IMG/VR virus record: IMGVR_UViG_3300013126_000019
Location: 16,689-80,688 of that record
Strand: one strand, 5' to 3'
DNA from: a virus
DNA length: 64,000 nt
Shown here: positions 47,712-55,321 of the stretch, one piece after another
Numbering within the stretch: the stretch's first letter is position 1
How the letters are laid out: each line of letters opens with the position of its first letter
Notes under the pieces: generated by a model
The model's input: the letters and a program-made list of their open reading frames with translations, nothing else
Databases searched by the model: none
What the model was told of the DNA's origin: nothing
Position numbers and translations under genes: made by a program

Positions 47712-48174
47712 CTTGTAAATCTTTATAGGCGCCTTTATAGGCTTCTCTAATTTGTTGAAATTTTGCTGCTGTATTTGTAAGCGCTGTAATATTACCATCT
47801 CTACCATCAGTAATATTTGTTGTTGCCATATATTTTGCTAATCTATCCAGCATCTGTTTAATACCATCATATGCTCGCATAGTAGGAGTTTCATATAATT
47901 TTTTACATAAGTCTAAAGCGCCAGGAATACCATCGTCTTCAGGACTAAACTCCGCATTTATTTGTTCTAATATAAGCTCCTCCTTATCATCTTCAGCAAC
48001 ATTAAAAAAAGGATTTAAGTCTGGATTAGGACAAGTCATATAAAATAAATACTGATATATCTTAAGGTAATCCTCAGGATAATTATCCATAATCTTTTTA
48101 AGCGTTGTAATTGTATAGCAGTGTTCTGTTGGAATTACTACACCATCCTGTATATCAAATAGTCTAACAATCAT
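47656..48174 (-). CDS. Conserved packaging-region protein (172 aa)
   Basis: A 172-residue acidic, helical protein beginning MIVRLFDIQDGVVIPTEHCY, with NYPEDYLKIYQYLFYMTCPN and a C-terminal TNITDGRDGNITALTNTAAK segment that I recall as a conserved pattern in Bacteroidota phages. It precedes the PhoH-like and terminase genes, so a small terminase or packaging adaptor role is possible, but no DNA-binding motif is evident. Its ATG overlaps the TGA of the nuclease gene (ATGA). Confidence 0.72.
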   Translation of the reverse strand: MIVRLFDIQDGVVIPTEHCYTITTLKKIMDNYPEDYLKIYQYLFYMTCPNPDLNPFFNVAEDDKEELILEQINAEFSPEDDGIPGALDLCKKLYETPTMRAYDGIKQMLDRLAKYMATTNITDGRDGNITALTNTAAKFQQIREAYKGAYKDLQDEQSGRARGGAGLAYDQL

Positions 48175-48989
48175 TTTTCTTTAAGTGTATTAATAATACT
48201 TATTACTTCTGTTTTTAGGTAGGGTACCTCATACTCTACTATTTTACTGACTACAGGCTCACCCATCTCATCATATAGTACAACTCTATTATCATAAGCA
48301 TCTTTACCAGCTTCTTCAAATACAATATGTTCTATAATCATTTTTCCAGGTTTAAGCTTAGGATTATGCTTTAAAATCATGTACATGTATAAACTTAACT
48401 GCAAGCTATAGTGATTAAGATTACAATCATCCAAATGACTGATTGGATTAAGCATCTTATCGCTAATTCCTTCCCAGTTAACATAAGACTCGGTCTTAAT
48501 CTCTTTATTTGTTTTATAGTCATAAATATTTACAAAACCTTTAATAATTTCAACTCTATCTGCCTGACCGCATAAACCTACACTCTTAAGATACACCATA
48601 TGTTCTGGATATATACCTTCTTGTAGTTTTTGCTCAGGTGCTTTTTTAATACCATCGGTTTCTAATGGCTTAAATATTTTTATAGAACAGCCTTCTTTTT
48701 CTATTGTATCACAGGATGTATAGGCTAGTTCTCTTTGATTATGGTACCAGGTACCAAGATTAGTAGCTTTTAAGGATTCATTTTTCCACGCTTCTTTAAT
48801 ATCTTCTACAGACATACCATACCATTTACTCTTCTTATTTTTAGAAGACTTTAATGCAATAGTTTCAGCATCAAATGGTTTTTTAAATTTAGATATAACA
48901 CTAGTTACACTAGTCCAAGCAATGCTTTCATTTGGATCTATACTTGTATAACTGTGAGTTTCTGGTTTAAATACTATGGCCATAATCAT
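48171..48989 (-). CDS. PD-(D/E)XK (RecB/Cas4-like) nuclease
   Basis: Motifs in order: His in GTWYHNQRELAY (H83), Glu in GIYPEHMVYL (E129), Asp in CGQADRVEII (D144), then FVNIYDYKTNKE with D157 and K159, and the Gln-Tyr helix YSLQLSLYMYM (Q197). This is the standard RecB-family PD-(D/E)XK nuclease arrangement. Such nucleases are common in crAss-like structural blocks and may act in genome processing, recombination or packaging. It has a four-base overlap with the following gene and overlaps the previous one by 23 bases, so it belongs to the same operon. Confidence 0.87.
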   Translation of the reverse strand: MIMAIVFKPETHSYTSIDPNESIAWTSVTSVISKFKKPFDAETIALKSSKNKKSKWYGMSVEDIKEAWKNESLKATNLGTWYHNQRELAYTSCDTIEKEGCSIKIFKPLETDGIKKAPEQKLQEGIYPEHMVYLKSVGLCGQADRVEIIKGFVNIYDYKTNKEIKTESYVNWEGISDKMLNPISHLDDCNLNHYSLQLSLYMYMILKHNPKLKPGKMIIEHIVFEEAGKDAYDNRVVLYDEMGEPVVSKIVEYEVPYLKTEVISIINTLKEK

Positions 48990-49293
48990 CTAATTTAGAA
49001 TTAAGTAAATCTTCATCTTCTTCACTCATAACTGCAAACCATCTTCCTTTAGGACATGATGAAGACATACTATGTGTTTTATATTTTAGTGAACATCCGC
49101 AATCGCTGCAACATGGTTGAGTACCCGGTACTTCACATTTAGTTCCTTTAAGATCAAGGAGAGGACAGTTATTACAGATGTCTTGTCTATAGCTTGCTAT
49201 CTTAGTAATTTTCTTACGGGTAAAATAGTAGTTAAAGATTCCTTCTAGGATTAACCACTTATTCTTCCATATCTTTTTTATTTTTTTTAGCAT
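48967..49293 (-). CDS. Cys-rich zinc-binding protein (108 aa)
   Basis: The first 35 residues are basic and amphipathic (MLKKIKKIWKNKWLILEGIF). Residues 38-86 hold eight or more Cys (DICNNCPLLDLKGTKCEVPG, then CCSDCGCSL and SSSCPKGRW), a zinc-ribbon-like cluster. The C-terminus is acidic. I recall similar small CxxC...CxxCGC proteins beside the HU/IHF gene in related phages, but function is unknown. It overlaps both neighbours and so is translationally linked. Confidence 0.75.
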   Translation of the reverse strand: MLKKIKKIWKNKWLILEGIFNYYFTRKKITKIASYRQDICNNCPLLDLKGTKCEVPGTQPCCSDCGCSLKYKTHSMSSSCPKGRWFAVMSEEDEDLLNSKLDDYGHSI

Positions 49294-49639
49294 TTCGGTG
49301 TTGATTTTTTTTGACTATATGCTGATCTATAATTTCTTTAACTTCTTTATACCTCTGTATTTTTTCTTTATGACTGTTATAAGTTATATACTTGATAAAT
49401 GATGTGGGTGGGGGCTGCTCAAGTATTTTATCTATCATGTTAATTTTACCTACAAGGTTTTTGTATCTAATGGTAAAAGTACCAAGATTTGGCAGCCTTA
49501 TATAGGGATGCTCTATCTTACCTAGCATTTTACGTACCTTTAACCAATAAAAATCAACTATGTCATCAACAAGTTCTTGATCTTTATTGAGTGCTATAGC
49601 AGTAAGTTTATTTAACTCCTTCGCTTTCTTGGGGCTCAA
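49259..49639 (-). CDS. HU/IHF-like DNA-binding protein (126 aa)
   Basis: The N-terminus has two helices (KLTAIALNKDQELVDDIVDF, YWLKVRKMLGK) followed by YIRLPNLGTFTIRYKNLVGK, where RLPNLGTFTIR matches the LxGFGxFxVR hairpin of HU and IHF. The C-terminal part is Lys-rich in place of a normal second arm. IHF-subunit genes in the structural block are a feature of crAss-like phages. It likely bends or compacts phage DNA. It overlaps both adjacent genes by more than 30 bases. Confidence 0.75.
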   Translation of the reverse strand: MSPKKAKELNKLTAIALNKDQELVDDIVDFYWLKVRKMLGKIEHPYIRLPNLGTFTIRYKNLVGKINMIDKILEQPPPTSFIKYITYNSHKEKIQRYKEVKEIIDQHIVKKNQHRNAKKNKKDMEE

Positions 49640-49997
49640 TTCTTATAAATTTATAGTCTAACAATATGTTACCATTTGTCTGAATTACAATATCCTTAGA
49701 TACTTTTATTCTTTTTCTGTTTTTACCAACTTTTACAAACTCAATCAAGCCTTTTCTCTCAGCTTTAGCAACGGCATTTCTAACAGATTGACTGCAGCCG
49801 AAGATGTTATTATCGGCTGCAGTATTACAAAAATCTGTTAAATCAGTTTCTCCCTGAATTGCAAGCATAGAAAGACAGCTTAAATCAAGATCTGAAATTT
49901 TGATGTTTTTTATAAAACAGTGCACAAGGAATTGAACTTTGACACATTCCCAAAGATCCATCCTTACTTTTTTCTGTACTTGATTTACAACCGCCAT
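49608..49997 (-). CDS. Probable winged-helix protein (129 aa)
   Basis: A 129-residue protein with a helical N-terminus (ECVKVQFLVHCFIKNIKISD), an apparent helix-turn-helix around residues 50-85 (VRNAVAKAERKGLIEFVKVG) and a basic beta wing (NRKRIKVSKDIVIQTNGNIL). This reads like a replication-initiator-style or regulator winged helix. It could regulate the late operon or bind DNA with its HU-like neighbour, with which it overlaps by 32 bases. Family not named. Confidence 0.65.
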   Translation of the reverse strand: MAVVNQVQKKVRMDLWECVKVQFLVHCFIKNIKISDLDLSCLSMLAIQGETDLTDFCNTAADNNIFGCSQSVRNAVAKAERKGLIEFVKVGKNRKRIKVSKDIVIQTNGNILLDYKFIRIEPQESEGVK

Positions 49998-50000
49998 AGT

Positions 50001-50258
50001 TTATTTTTCTTTTTTAAGACTTCTTGCTTTTGACTCTTCTTCTGGAGTACTTTCAGGACTAGGCGGAGGCGCCATAATTTGTGTGACACGCATATTAGCT
50101 AATGCACGTCGAGCTCTAAGCTCGTCAAGTTCAGTAAGTACAGTTTCATACTCTTTTTGAGCTGTTAAAATTTCTACCTGTTCTTTGAAGAAGCTGATCA
50201 TTTCTGCTTTTTTCTCTTGAATTTCAGCATCTGTAAATTCTACTTGTTGGTTTTCCAT
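50001..50258 (-). CDS. Small coiled-coil protein (85 aa)
   Basis: A predicted coiled coil over residues 8-55 (EKKAEMISFFKEQVEILTAQ, TVLTELDELRARRALANMRV) followed by a Pro/Ser/Glu-rich tail. No membrane segment. It has an AAACATTTAAAAGTT leader. It is three bases upstream of the winged-helix gene. Possibly an assembly or chaperone factor; the sequence does not say. Confidence 0.65.
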   Translation of the reverse strand: MENQQVEFTDAEIQEKKAEMISFFKEQVEILTAQKEYETVLTELDELRARRALANMRVTQIMAPPPSPESTPEEESKARSLKKEK

Positions 50259-50319
50259 AACTTTTAAATGTTTAGAGTTTAGACAAATATACTATAAAAA
50301 GTTTAAACTCCAAATGTTT

Positions 50320-50356
50320 AGTTAAAAATAAAGCCTAGGTATGACACCCAGGCTTT
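50320..50356 (-). terminator. Intrinsic terminator after membrane coiled-coil gene
   Basis: On the minus strand AAAGCCTGGGT pairs with ACCTAGGCTTT (one mismatch, five-base loop), followed by TATTTTTAAC. It lies 24 bases beyond the stop at 50380 and splits the fibre/lysis-type genes from the DNA-binding and packaging genes. Confidence 0.82.
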
Positions 50357-50379
50357 AAACCTAAACTAATAATTATCTA

Positions 50380-50724
50380 TTAACCTTTCTTCTCTTTACT
50401 AGCCTTAATATATCCGGTAAGCTCCGCAATATTGTTACTTAAGGTAGTCATATGAGCTGTTAGATTATCCATCTTAAGGTCTAATTTTTCATGAGCTTTT
50501 TTTTGCTCTTCCTTAATCTGTTCCATACGATCATAGATTATAGTTTCTTTTTTATTGATTTCATCTTCAAGATGATCAATTTCTTCTTGCATGGATTCCA
50601 TTTGTAGTTTTAAAGCGTTAACATCTTGCTTATTTGCAAAATATACCGAAATACCTGAGGCTACAATGGTAATTATCCAAATCACATCTTTTCCTGTAAA
50701 TACCCAAGTTTCTATTGCTCCCAT
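50380..50724 (-). CDS. N-terminal membrane helix plus coiled coil (holin/spanin-like candidate)
   Basis: One membrane helix at about residues 12-30 (KDVIWIITIVASGISVYFAN) is followed by a long coiled coil (QMESMQEEIDHLEDEINKKE and onward to about residue 105) and a Lys-rich end. This is the layout of inner-membrane spanins and of some holin-associated or virion membrane proteins. No second membrane gene or endolysin was recognised next to it, so lysis is a guess from architecture. It shares one base with the 149-residue gene. Confidence 0.68.
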   Translation of the reverse strand: MGAIETWVFTGKDVIWIITIVASGISVYFANKQDVNALKLQMESMQEEIDHLEDEINKKETIIYDRMEQIKEEQKKAHEKLDLKMDNLTAHMTTLSNNIAELTGYIKASKEKKG

Positions 50725-51173
50725 TATTCTAAAAATTTAACGCGTATATAAAAGTTTTCAAGGTAATCTTGCGGAGCTGCAGCAGAATCATATGTAGCAA
50801 CTTCAATAAAATTAATGTTGGTTGTTACTTGCGCAAGTTTTGAGAAGGGGGGTAATCCAGAATTAAAAAGACTAAACGCTGTAGTAGCATCAAATCCTTT
50901 TATATCAAGACCATTGGTAAAATTAAGAAAATACTGCCCCTGTGACCATCTGCTCCAACCGGCTGTATAACCCGTGGTATTAGTTATCTCAACAACTGTA
51001 AAAGTGAAGTCATTATTAAGACTAACCATAGCCTCATAAATTATTTCAGACTTTGTTGGTGTTTGGTTTTCTAAAGCAATAGCAATGGCTTCCAAACCTT
51101 GAAGTACTTTTAACTCATAGTTAAAGTTTGAGCCTTTATCTCCTTCTTTTGGGTTTCCGTTTCCTAATGACAT
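50724..51173 (-). CDS. Fibre/surface protein with MSLGNGN head (149 aa)
   Basis: Begins MSLGNGNPKEGDKGSNFNYE then LKVLQGLEAIAIAL. I recall this N-terminal motif at the start of many Bacteroidota phage fibre-type proteins, where it may be an attachment module. The rest is beta-rich (LNNDFTFTVVEITNTTGYTA) and resembles a small fibre tip or head domain. A truncated copy of its N-terminus is encoded just upstream at 51176-51280. It lies in the fibre cluster at the start of the late transcript. Confidence 0.7.
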   Translation of the reverse strand: MSLGNGNPKEGDKGSNFNYELKVLQGLEAIAIALENQTPTKSEIIYEAMVSLNNDFTFTVVEITNTTGYTAGWSRWSQGQYFLNFTNGLDIKGFDATTAFSLFNSGLPPFSKLAQVTTNINFIEVATYDSAAAPQDYLENFYIRVKFLE

Positions 51174-51175
51174 AT

Positions 51176-51280
51176 TTATAGGGCATTAAGGATCCGTTGC
51201 AAGAGACGTAGCACCTGCAACTGGAACCTATAGTTAGACTTTTTATTACCGTTAGTGTAATTACCGTTACCTAAACTCAT
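51176..51280 (-). CDS. Truncated copy of MSLGNGN fibre head (34 aa)
   Basis: A 34-codon frame reads MSLGNGNYTNGNKKSNYRFQ then LQVLRLLQRILNAL and stops. It aligns with the first 34 residues of the downstream gene at identical spacing (MSLGNGN, G-x-K-x-SN, L-x-VL, I-x-x-AL). A leader TAATCTAAAACCATCAAGCT precedes it. It may be a functional mini-protein or the remnant of a duplicated fibre gene. The stop is three bases before the next gene, which keeps it in the operon. Confidence 0.5.
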   Translation of the reverse strand: MSLGNGNYTNGNKKSNYRFQLQVLRLLQRILNAL

Positions 51281-51297
51281 AGCTTGATGGTTTTAGA

Positions 51298-51780
51298 TTA
51301 TACGTACTGGCGAATTTCAATCACAATGGAAAGTAGATCATCACCTGTTGTGCTATCTGTTGGTTTCACAGCGCTTAGAGTAACTGCCCCTGATGTAGGT
51401 TCCGCTGAAACATTTACAGATAAAGCTGCGTTGTTAGTTACAAATACAGCCTCACTAACACCTGTTAAGTCTGTATTTGCAATCTCATATACACCTGGAC
51501 TGAGATATGTTGTTGACCATGTGCCTCCAATCTCATCTATTAGAGTAGTTTCAATAACAGGCGCTGCTGTATCAGCTTGCGTAAGAGTCATTACCGTAGA
51601 TTTATAACCTTTTGCTGAAATCATAAAGTCAGCAACAGTCATAACATAATTTTGGTATTTATCACCACGTTTTACAAACGTAGCATCTGCACCCAATAAG
51701 ATTAAATCTTTATCTGGGGTTTCTACTGTGGTTCTAGTGAACCCTTTCTTTACTAAGTAAAGCCAATTTAAAATGTCCAT
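51298..51780 (-). CDS. Beta-rich fibre-cluster protein (160 aa)
   Basis: A 160-residue protein starting MDILNWLYLVKKGFTRTTVE. The N-terminal 50 residues (TPDKDLILLGADATFVKRGD and following) resemble a fibre-attachment region, and the C-terminal part is an Ig-like beta domain rich in Thr, Val and Ala ending in IVIEIRQYV. It lies in the fibre cluster and has a TAATCAACTCAAAATCTAAA leader. A tail-fibre or virion surface component is the best reading. No enzyme motif. Confidence 0.68.
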   Translation of the reverse strand: MDILNWLYLVKKGFTRTTVETPDKDLILLGADATFVKRGDKYQNYVMTVADFMISAKGYKSTVMTLTQADTAAPVIETTLIDEIGGTWSTTYLSPGVYEIANTDLTGVSEAVFVTNNAALSVNVSAEPTSGAVTLSAVKPTDSTTGDDLLSIVIEIRQYV

Positions 51781-51833
51781 AGTTTTAGATTTTGAGTTGA
51801 TTATTCTATAAGACTAATATACAACAAACTAAC

Positions 51834-52088
51834 TTAACTTCCAAGGTTTAACCCTAGATAAGTTAAAAATGCCGTGTTAGGATCTTGTACAAGTAAAGAT
51901 ACAAAGTACTCGAGTTTGCTAGGATCCTGAAAATCCTGAATCATTTGAATATGCTCAGGTAATCCCCTTGGTGGCATTTCTTCGGTACCGGTAAGATCTT
52001 CAGATAAGATAAATACTATTACGTCATTACCTACAAGCACTTGAAGTTGCCAGTCCCCATTTTCTAGTTGTGTATAATTGTAATTCAT
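51834..52088 (-). CDS. Small fibre-cluster protein (84 aa)
   Basis: Begins MNYNYTQLENGDWQLQVLVG with NDVIVFILSEDLTGTEEMPP. An N-terminal beta hairpin is followed by a helical end. No known family. Its start overlaps the stop of the fibre gene by one base, so it is translated with it and may be a fibre chaperone or fibre component. Confidence 0.65.
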   Translation of the reverse strand: MNYNYTQLENGDWQLQVLVGNDVIVFILSEDLTGTEEMPPRGLPEHIQMIQDFQDPSKLEYFVSLLVQDPNTAFLTYLGLNLGS

Positions 52089-53089
52089 TAGCTTAACGAG
52101 AAATTAAATGAAACAGTAGTGATTTGTGCTGATGTAGCACCTCCTACCACGTTAGGATTTTTTGCTATGCAGTACAATCTATCGCCATTTGAAAATGATA
52201 CAGTTGTACCATCATCTGTTGCGTATACTCCTGCAGCACTACCTGCGGCAATAGTAACTTTAGCGCCTAAAACGGATGCCGTTGCATTAGCTACATAAAC
52301 TTGAAGACTATTTGTTGCTGGGTTAGCAGACCTTGTTATTACTCTCATTTTGCTTGCTACTCCAGCAGGCATTGGGTACCCGGGCATAAAAGCAGCTGCC
52401 GCACTACCATAATCACCTGCTGTAACAGCTACGGTAGCTACTGGTGTACCCCCTAAATAAATTGAACCTCTAGCCCCGTTTGTGATACCCGCTCCGTTAG
52501 CATTTCCAACAAAGACAGTAGTATTTGAAGTTTGATAAGTATTTGTATCTAAAGCAAATGTACCCGCAGCAGTCATTTTTACAAAAGGCGTGCCCGATAC
52601 CCAAGCAGGATAGTTAACAGCTGCCCACGTCCCTAGTGTTGGAGTCCCTGTAAGTTTACTATAAGCTAAACTTGTAAGCCAAGAAGGGTCAGCATAACTA
52701 CCTGAACTTAATAAATCTCCAACAGTCCAGGATCTATCTGCTGATAAATCGTAGCTTGTGCCGTTAATATTAAGAGTTCTTGATGTTGGAACATAGCCTG
52801 TTAAAGACGCTGATGTAATGTATCCAGCAGGGTTAGTTAGTGGGTAATATGTACTTGCAGCTGATGCAATAGTTAAATAACTAGATAGTGCTGCAGATGT
52901 AATATACCCTGCAGGGTTGCTAGCGTCATACTTTAAGTTAAGTGCTGTTTGTAAATCTGTTTGCGCAGATAAAGTACCTGTAATAGTACCCCATACAGCA
53001 GCACCAGGAGGAGATGTAGATAAAATATTATAGATCTCCTGGAGACGCTCTAGTGTAAGTAACTCAAATTTATTATTAGTAGCGGACAT
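52088..53089 (-). CDS. Tail fibre / receptor-binding protein (333 aa)
   Basis: The N-terminus (LTLERLQEIYNIL) is followed by repeated fibre modules, PAGYITSAALSSYLTIASAA and PAGYITSASLTGYVPTSRTL, then the typical fibre phrases LNINGTSYDLSADRSWTVGD and YSKLTGTPTLGTWAAVNYPA. These are common in phage tail-fibre shafts. The C-terminal 130 residues form a distinct beta-rich domain, probably the receptor-binding tip. It probably defines host attachment. It shares single-base overlaps with both neighbours. Confidence 0.85.
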   Translation of the reverse strand: MSATNNKFELLTLERLQEIYNILSTSPPGAAVWGTITGTLSAQTDLQTALNLKYDASNPAGYITSAALSSYLTIASAASTYYPLTNPAGYITSASLTGYVPTSRTLNINGTSYDLSADRSWTVGDLLSSGSYADPSWLTSLAYSKLTGTPTLGTWAAVNYPAWVSGTPFVKMTAAGTFALDTNTYQTSNTTVFVGNANGAGITNGARGSIYLGGTPVATVAVTAGDYGSAAAAFMPGYPMPAGVASKMRVITRSANPATNSLQVYVANATASVLGAKVTIAAGSAAGVYATDDGTTVSFSNGDRLYCIAKNPNVVGGATSAQITTVSFNFSLS

Positions 53090-53523
53090 TACAATTGTAC
53101 AAATGCATTAAGAACATACCATGTGTCAACATTAGTAGGATTAGCCATTACTGTAACTGATCCTAATTGTCCCGGTGACCCAGGAGGATCTAATGTAAGT
53201 GTTGCATAATCTCCCTCATCAAAGGTGGTACTACCTACTGTATCTATAGTTAATGTATCAGCGGATGTATTTTTGATTACAATTGTCTGACCCAGTAAAC
53301 TATTGGTAGATGGTAAATACAAGTTTATGCCACCACCGGTAGTAGGTCCAACAACATTAATATATGTGATGTAACTAATTAATTCAGCGCATGATAAGCT
53401 GTAGTCGGTTAATCCCTCAGCAAAATAATCCAGAGTAATTACATTAGGTGCTCCTACTGGAGTAGATTTCACATTAGGTTTTGTAAATACGTTATTACTA
53501 AAAAAGTTATTATTTCCAGCCAT
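53089..53523 (-). CDS. Beta-rich virion surface protein (144 aa)
   Basis: After a short Asn-rich start (MAGNNNFFSNNVFTKPNVKS) the sequence is a beta-helix or jelly-roll type domain (INLYLPSTNSLLGQTIVIKN, TLTIDTVGSTTFDEGDYATL). This pattern of IVIKNxSxxxLTI is frequent in fibre-tip and collar domains. It lies directly upstream of the fibre gene with a one-base overlap. A fibre-associated or adaptor role is likely; no enzymatic motif. Confidence 0.7.
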   Translation of the reverse strand: MAGNNNFFSNNVFTKPNVKSTPVGAPNVITLDYFAEGLTDYSLSCAELISYITYINVVGPTTGGGINLYLPSTNSLLGQTIVIKNTSADTLTIDTVGSTTFDEGDYATLTLDPPGSPGQLGSVTVMANPTNVDTWYVLNAFVQL

Positions 53524-53813
53524 TATTTCAATCTTTTATTATTTCCTTTTCCATTACGAGCACGGTTAGTAGACCGCGATTCCTTAACCAGTTTACCCGA
53601 TTTAGTATGAGATTCATCTTTACCGTCTTTATTACCATAGGTCCCATCAGCTCTATTTGCCATATTTAACTGTGCCCGGTATTTGTTCCTCTCTGGTGTG
53701 CTGTGATACTCTTTATTATAGGCATTCTTTTTAGCACGTGCCTCAGGATGGCTAGCAAAATATTTAGCCGATTTAGACTTGCCCGTAGATTTTCCAGCTA
53801 GACTATTTCTCAT
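53523..53813 (-). CDS. Small basic HNH-like protein (96 aa)
   Basis: A highly basic protein with KKNAYNKEYHSTPERNKYRA and NRADGTYGNKDGKDESHTKS followed by SRSTNRARNGKGNN. The spacing (YH...R...DGKDxxH...N) resembles small phage proteins related to HNH endonucleases that often stand next to structural genes. Only one clear His of the HNH site is present, so it may be a degenerate or non-catalytic form. It is the first gene of the minus-strand block. Confidence 0.65.
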   Translation of the reverse strand: MRNSLAGKSTGKSKSAKYFASHPEARAKKNAYNKEYHSTPERNKYRAQLNMANRADGTYGNKDGKDESHTKSGKLVKESRSTNRARNGKGNNKRLK

Positions 53814-53894
53814 ATTATAAAGATATAAAATTTTTAGCTAAGTTACTGAAGTATAGAGTTTTTTTACTAAACTTGTATAAGATATCTAAAGCAT
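53814..53894. promoter_or_regulatory. Divergent intergenic region between late and early blocks
   Basis: The 81 bases between the first minus-strand gene and the metallophosphoesterase are extremely AT-rich, with T-runs and TATA-like boxes on both strands: TATAAG upstream of 53895 on the plus strand, and TATAAT close to the minus-strand start. It must hold divergent promoters. No confident -33/-7 Bacteroidota consensus was found. Confidence 0.5.
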
Positions 53895-54896
53895 ATGCCT
53901 CAACTTTCACCTACTGGCAAACTTGCCAAACAGTATTTAAAGAAGTATCCTAAACTTCCTATCCTCACGATTGCCAAACTCATGTATTCTGAAAATGACC
54001 TACACTTTAATAGTGTTGAGCATGCAAGAAGTATACTTAAAAAACATGCTGGACTAGCAGGTGCAAAGTCTAGAAAAACGGTAGATGCAGAAGTGCAAAG
54101 ACAAATCAGTTATAACTATGCACCGTTTAACAACATCCCCAAATCATTTAAGTCTGGACCCAATATCTTCACGTTACCAAGTGATGCAAATAACATCCTT
54201 GTTCTTTCAGATATACATTTTCCTTATCATGATGAAGACGCTCTTGCAGCAGCAATACAATATGGAATTGACGAGCAGGTTAACACAGTACTTCTTGATG
54301 GTGATGTACTAGACTTTTATCAGTTATCACGATTTGATAAAGACCCTAGTAAACCTAAGCTAAAAACAGAGCTTGAACAAGGTAGATGGTTTATGGCAGC
54401 ATTACGTGAAACATTCCCTGATGCTAGAATCTATTATAAAGTTGGTAACCACGAGGATAGACTAGAAAAGTGGTTAAAGATTAAAGCTCCAGAATGGTTA
54501 GGTATGGAGGAGTTTGAACTTAAAATGCTACTACGCTTTGGTGAAAACCGCATAGAACTTATAGAATCTGACGCAACAATAAAAGCTGGTCATTTAAACA
54601 TCATACACGGTCATGAATACTTAGGAGGTGGTACAGTAAATCCAGCAAGAAATTTGTATCTTAAAGCTAAGGCCAGTACAATCTGCGGACACTTCCATAG
54701 AAAATCAGAGTTTGTTACCCGGGATATTAATAACCATATCCAAGGAGCATGGACAATGGGATGTTTATGTGAGTTATACCCAGAGTACATGAAAGGTCAC
54801 AGTGATTGGGTACACGGATTTGCGGTAGTCAAAGTAAACAAAGACGGGTCCTTCTCTGTAGATAACAAAATGATCATTGACGGTAAAGTAGTATAA
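53895..54896 (+). CDS. Calcineurin-like metallophosphoesterase with N-terminal extension
   Basis: All metal-site motifs are present: DIH at 106-108, GD at 136-137, GNHE at 184-187, HGH at 238-240 and GHFH at 265-268. These mark a two-metal calcineurin-like phosphoesterase, a family that hydrolyses phosphomono- or diesters including nucleic acid ends and nucleotides. The first 70 residues (LAKQYLKKYPKLPILTIAKL, HARSILKKHAG) look like a helix-turn-helix, so DNA targeting is possible. It is the first gene of the plus-strand block and is three bases from the next gene. Confidence 0.9.
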   Translation: MPQLSPTGKLAKQYLKKYPKLPILTIAKLMYSENDLHFNSVEHARSILKKHAGLAGAKSRKTVDAEVQRQISYNYAPFNNIPKSFKSGPNIFTLPSDANNILVLSDIHFPYHDEDALAAAIQYGIDEQVNTVLLDGDVLDFYQLSRFDKDPSKPKLKTELEQGRWFMAALRETFPDARIYYKVGNHEDRLEKWLKIKAPEWLGMEEFELKMLLRFGENRIELIESDATIKAGHLNIIHGHEYLGGGTVNPARNLYLKAKASTICGHFHRKSEFVTRDINNHIQGAWTMGCLCELYPEYMKGHSDWVHGFAVVKVNKDGSFSVDNKMIIDGKVV

Positions 54897-54898
54897 CT

Positions 54899-55120
54899 AT
54901 GGCAACAACTATTAAAGCAGGTATCTATATTGATCCACTAAGTGAGGATCAATCTACCCCGGATGTATATATAGATCATAGTATTATCCAGATCTATAGT
55001 CAAGAAGATATTTTAGTAGTTGAACTTACCTATGAAGAACTCCGGGGTATAATGGCCATCATGGCAGCAGAACAAGAAAAGACCCACTTAAGAATCCAGG
55101 CCATCAGTAGAAATAACTAA
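54899..55120 (+). CDS. Small unknown protein (73 aa)
   Basis: A 73-residue acidic protein starting MATTIKAGIYIDPLSEDQST, with a beta part followed by a C-terminal helix (LTYEELRGIMAIMAAEQEKT). It is two bases downstream of the metallophosphoesterase gene and surely cotranscribed. No known family. Its end overlaps a candidate minus-strand gene tail-to-tail. Confidence 0.72.
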   Translation: MATTIKAGIYIDPLSEDQSTPDVYIDHSIIQIYSQEDILVVELTYEELRGIMAIMAAEQEKTHLRIQAISRNN

Positions 55121-55321
55121 GTCTCTCAGCTTAGACTTAAATATCATAAACCTGTAGTCATCTGACTTCAACCACTGGGTATAAGCATCCAAGACTCTTC
55201 TAGAATCTAGTGACCCCATACGTTGTGGATAGAAATACCATATTATAAGAAGAAAGCTGGAAATGATTAACAGGATTAATACCTTTCCTGAACGCCCTAA
55301 ATCTGATATAGTCTTCCCCAT
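55088..55321 (-). CDS. Candidate single-pass membrane protein (77 aa)
   Basis: Begins MGKTISDLGRSGKVLILLII and continues with a hydrophobic stretch to about residue 32, then a charged soluble part (DAYTQWLKSDDYRFMIFKSK). The amino acid pattern looks like real protein and the stop overlaps the end of the 73-residue gene tail-to-tail. A competing frame, 55200-55388, is described separately. It would be the only minus-strand gene in this part. Confidence 0.4.
   Translation of the reverse strand: MGKTISDLGRSGKVLILLIISSFLLIIWYFYPQRMGSLDSRRVLDAYTQWLKSDDYRFMIFKSKLRDLVISTDGLDS

Noticed and set aside
1-53813. Alternative genetic code (TAG or TGA recoding) as in some Bacteroidota phages
   Set aside because: Frames of up to 2681 codons are intact under the standard code. 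Genes end mostly with TAA, some with TGA, and neighbours start exactly at these stops.
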